Shown here: positions 61,987 through 64,000 of the stretch, one piece after another
How the letters are laid out: each line of letters begins with the position of its first letter
Position numbering within the stretch: position 1 is the first letter of the stretch
Assembly (NCBI RefSeq): GCF_025143985.1
Contig: NZ_CP083564.1
Span: 2,697,001-2,761,000, forward strand
DNA: 64,000 nt
DNA from: Sulfitobacter sp. W027
GTDB taxonomy: Bacteria; Pseudomonadota; Alphaproteobacteria; Rhodobacterales; Rhodobacteraceae
Reading direction: 5' to 3'
Made by a program: the position numbers and the translations under genes
Notes under the pieces: model-generated
Told to the model about the DNA's origin: nothing
Databases searched by the model: none
The model's input: only the letters and a program-made list of their open reading frames with translations

Positions 61987-62759
61987 GCCGCCTTCCTCAT
62001 TCTCGCCCAAAGTCCCATACGGTCCCGGATCACGCGGCCGTCGACAACGCGGCCATTCTCCACCCGCACGATCCCATTGACGTCCAATGTTTCCGCAACA
62101 GGGCCAGAGGCGGGTGCGGGCAACCCGCCCAGATAGCGGCCGGTCTGGCGGACGTTAAAAGCCACATGATCTCCCGCCGACAGCATTTCGCCCACTTGCG
62201 TATCCGCCACCTCGAAGGCCAGCGCCGTTCCAGTCAGATAATCGTCATCACACCGAACCGCGTCAGGAAAGCGCGGCCAATCGCCTTCCACCCATTTCAA
62301 AACAACTGCTTCCGCTTCCGGGTTACGGGCTTGGGGCGCTGTGTCCCACGGGGCCGCTGCAGGCGATTCTACGGGATCGGCGCGACCGGATTTCAACTGA
62401 CGGCGCCGGGTCATGTAGTCTTCCTGTGCGACGCAACCGGTCAGAACCCGCCCGTCGCTGCGGTAGATTCCTACGCCCGACCAAACTGCCGCTTTGCCAC
62501 TTGTAGATCCATGCTCGCTGAACCAGATCGCGGCCCAATCGTCGCCGACCAGGGCCTGATGCACGGTCATGCCCATGCCCGGATAAGCCTTCATCTGCAC
62601 ATCGACGGCAGGCAGCCAGGCATCATCGCGCCCCGCAAACACCACGTCTCCAATCGAAAGCGCGTAGTCGGGGGAGCAAATCTCGCGGGCCACGCCTTTG
62701 TCCTGGCCATTAAAGTAGCCGACCACCCAACGGCGCAGAAGCGACAGAGTGTCTGTCAT
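61983..62759 (-). CDS. Two-domain NTF2/SnoaL-like protein
   Basis: A 258-residue protein with two SnoaL-like cone folds (about 1-125 and 135-255). First domain: WVVGYFNGQDKGVAREICSP; second: VGEMLSAGDHVAFNVRQTGR. Such proteins bind small hydrophobic molecules and can act as cyclases or hydratases. Overlaps the ligase gene and the hydratase gene, so it is part of the same operon; the substrate is unknown. Confidence 0.75.
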   Translation of the reverse strand: MTDTLSLLRRWVVGYFNGQDKGVAREICSPDYALSIGDVVFAGRDDAWLPAVDVQMKAYPGMGMTVHQALVGDDWAAIWFSEHGSTSGKAAVWSGVGIYRSDGRVLTGCVAQEDYMTRRRQLKSGRADPVESPAAAPWDTAPQARNPEAEAVVLKWVEGDWPRFPDAVRCDDDYLTGTALAFEVADTQVGEMLSAGDHVAFNVRQTGRYLGGLPAPASGPVAETLDVNGIVRVENGRVVDGRVIRDRMGLWARMRKAA

Positions 62760-64000
62760 ATCGCTCCCCCATAGGTCTTCCGCAGCTCCCCTTTCAGCAA
62801 TTTACCAGAGGCGTTACGCGGTAAAGTTTCGGCGAAAACGATGCGTGAAGGGCATTTATAGCGGGCCAAGTGGCTGCGGGTGAAGCTTAGCAATTCTTCA
62901 TCGGTGACACGCGCGCCCTCTTTCGGCACTACGATCGCAAGCGGTGTTTCACCCCAACGCTCGTGGGCAACGCCGATAACACCGACCTGAGCGACAGCTT
63001 CATGGCCGTTCAATACGTTTTCGATCTCGGCAGGGTAGATATTCTCGCCGCCTGAAATGATCATGTCTTTGAACCGGTCAAAGAGAAACATGTGGCCCGC
63101 TTCATCCAGATAAGCCGCGTCGCCCGTGCGAAACCAACCGCCATCCACAATGGCCTCTGCGGTTGCCTTGGCGTTTCTCCAATAGCCCTTCATTATCATC
63201 GGGCTGCGGAGCCAGACCTCCCCCACTTCGCCGGTTGGCATATTCGCCCCCGTCCCCGGATCGACAACCCGTAGTTCGACCCAGGGCATCGCCACGCCAC
63301 AGGATTTCAGCAGATGGGCATTCGGCCCGTCCGGGTCGTGCAACTCGGGGCCTAGGCATACGACGGTGCCGGAGCTTTCGGTCATGCCATAGGCATGGAT
63401 GAAATCGCAGCCCAGAGTTTCCATCGCACGGCGCAGCAGAACGTCGCCCATCGGTGCTGCGCCATACATCAACAGTTCCATGCTCGACAGGTCGGCTCCG
63501 GCCACCTCAGGCGCATTGAGCAGGGACTGGACCACGGCAGGGACTAGAAAGGTATGTGTAACCGCATGGCGGCGGATCAGCTCGATAATCGCGGCGATGT
63601 CGACCTCGGCCATCAAGACGGTATGCCCCCCCGCAAGCATAGTGCTGCTGCCGTATCCACATCCGCCAACGTGAAAAAGCGGCATGGCAACAAGATTGAC
63701 GCTGCGGTCCGTCATACCCCAAGCCTCGGCCAGATTGCGCGTGTAGGACATGCCTTCGTTCGTCAGCATGACGCCCTTGGGCATACCGGTTGTGCCGGAA
63801 GTGTATAGGATAAGCGCCACATCATCGGCACGGCCCTCATATCCGGGGTCTGTCTCGGATGCTGTCTCGCATAGCGCCTCGAAGGTTGCGCCGAAATGGA
63901 GCGTTTCACCTTCAAAGTTTCCATCGGACAAAGCGGCGGCCCCGGTCTCATCGATCAGCAGCAGAGATGGCGCGGCATCGACCAAAATCTCTTTGATCTC
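62756..64000 (-). CDS. Acyl-CoA ligase (AMP-forming), C-terminal portion in window
   Basis: At least 415 residues; the frame is open to the window's end, so the true start lies beyond 64000. P-loop YTSGTTGMPKGVMLTNEG, acyl-site YGMTESSGTVV, YWRNAKATAEAIVDGGWFRT with GDAAYLDE, and the catalytic Lys in RNASGKLLKGELRK. It activates a carboxylic acid with ATP and CoA. It precedes the hydratase/thiolase genes and the TRAP importer, consistent with uptake and degradation of one acid. Confidence 0.9.
   Translation of the reverse strand, partial: EIKEILVDAAPSLLLIDETGAAALSDGNFEGETLHFGATFEALCETASETDPGYEGRADDVALILYTSGTTGMPKGVMLTNEGMSYTRNLAEAWGMTDRSVNLVAMPLFHVGGCGYGSSTMLAGGHTVLMAEVDIAAIIELIRRHAVTHTFLVPAVVQSLLNAPEVAGADLSSMELLMYGAAPMGDVLLRRAMETLGCDFIHAYGMTESSGTVVCLGPELHDPDGPNAHLLKSCGVAMPWVELRVVDPGTGANMPTGEVGEVWLRSPMIMKGYWRNAKATAEAIVDGGWFRTGDAAYLDEAGHMFLFDRFKDMIISGGENIYPAEIENVLNGHEAVAQVGVIGVAHERWGETPLAIVVPKEGARVTDEELLSFTRSHLARYKCPSRIVFAETLPRNASGKLLKGELRKTYGGAI

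Noticed and set aside
1..64000. CRISPR arrays, rRNA and tRNA genes
   Set aside because: No regularly spaced direct repeats and no cloverleaf or rRNA-like stretch was recognised on reading either strand; a covariance-model scan would be decisive.

Overview
The window is GC-rich alphaproteobacterial DNA. Its gene content (Tat-exported enzymes, TRAP and Pot-type ABC importers, tcuAB, split insertion sequences of the IS3 and IS66 families) fits a marine Rhodobacteraceae (Roseobacter-group) genome. The many insertion-sequence wrecks, a mercury operon, a copper island and several truncated genes point to an accessory region such as a plasmid, chromid or genomic island. I cannot tell which from sequence alone.

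Layout. 1-5.7 kb: the end of a universal stress protein, a D-2-hydroxyacid dehydrogenase, an AbrB-type membrane protein, and a GntR regulator followed by tcuA-tcuB (tricarballylate oxidation). 6-10 kb: small conserved proteins, an alanine/ornithine-racemase-like enzyme overlapping a DUF1611 (DgcN-like) P-loop protein, and a secreted protein built of seven two-cysteine repeats. 10-11.8 kb: a decayed IS3 element next to an OmpA-like remnant. 11.8-18.4 kb: a copper-handling island (CsoR, DUF305 membrane protein, lipoprotein, TolC-like outer-membrane protein, multicopper oxidase, cupredoxin-CusF fusion, membrane-anchored LuxR regulator, odd ion channel) with a clear CsoR-type operator. 18.4-22.1 kb: broken genes and fused IS3/IS66 debris. 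22.5-28.1 kb: a mercury/organomercury operon (merT, merP, two small membrane proteins, frameshifted merF, merA, merB, a second disulfide reductase) divergent from merR. 28.2-32.1 kb: ynfA, a Tat-exported isochorismatase-like hydrolase with divergent AraC regulator, then MFS/IS3/MocR debris.

32.3-51.2 kb is the most interesting part. It is a two-block amine catabolic locus: a Pot-type cationic-amine ABC importer, amidohydrolase, GMC oxidoreductase (frameshifted), PurU and LysR; and FMO, RidA, DUF1028, aldehyde dehydrogenase, a trimethylamine/histamine-dehydrogenase-family flavoprotein, an M20 deacylase, divergent aspartase and an etfB cut by an IS66 element. Active-site residues of the flavoprotein follow what I recall of histamine dehydrogenase rather than trimethylamine dehydrogenase. 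The set can be read as histamine to imidazoleacetate to N-formylaspartate to aspartate to fumarate. This is inference, but testable.

52-64 kb: an IS66 remnant and hairpins, a Tat-exported metallo-beta-lactamase-fold hydrolase, a minimal tyrosine recombinase, an alpha/beta hydrolase, remnants of a second metal-resistance cluster, and finally a compact operon (acyl-CoA ligase, NTF2-like protein, enoyl-CoA hydratase, three-part TRAP importer, thiolase) for uptake and CoA-dependent breakdown of an unidentified carboxylic acid; the ligase runs off the end of the window.
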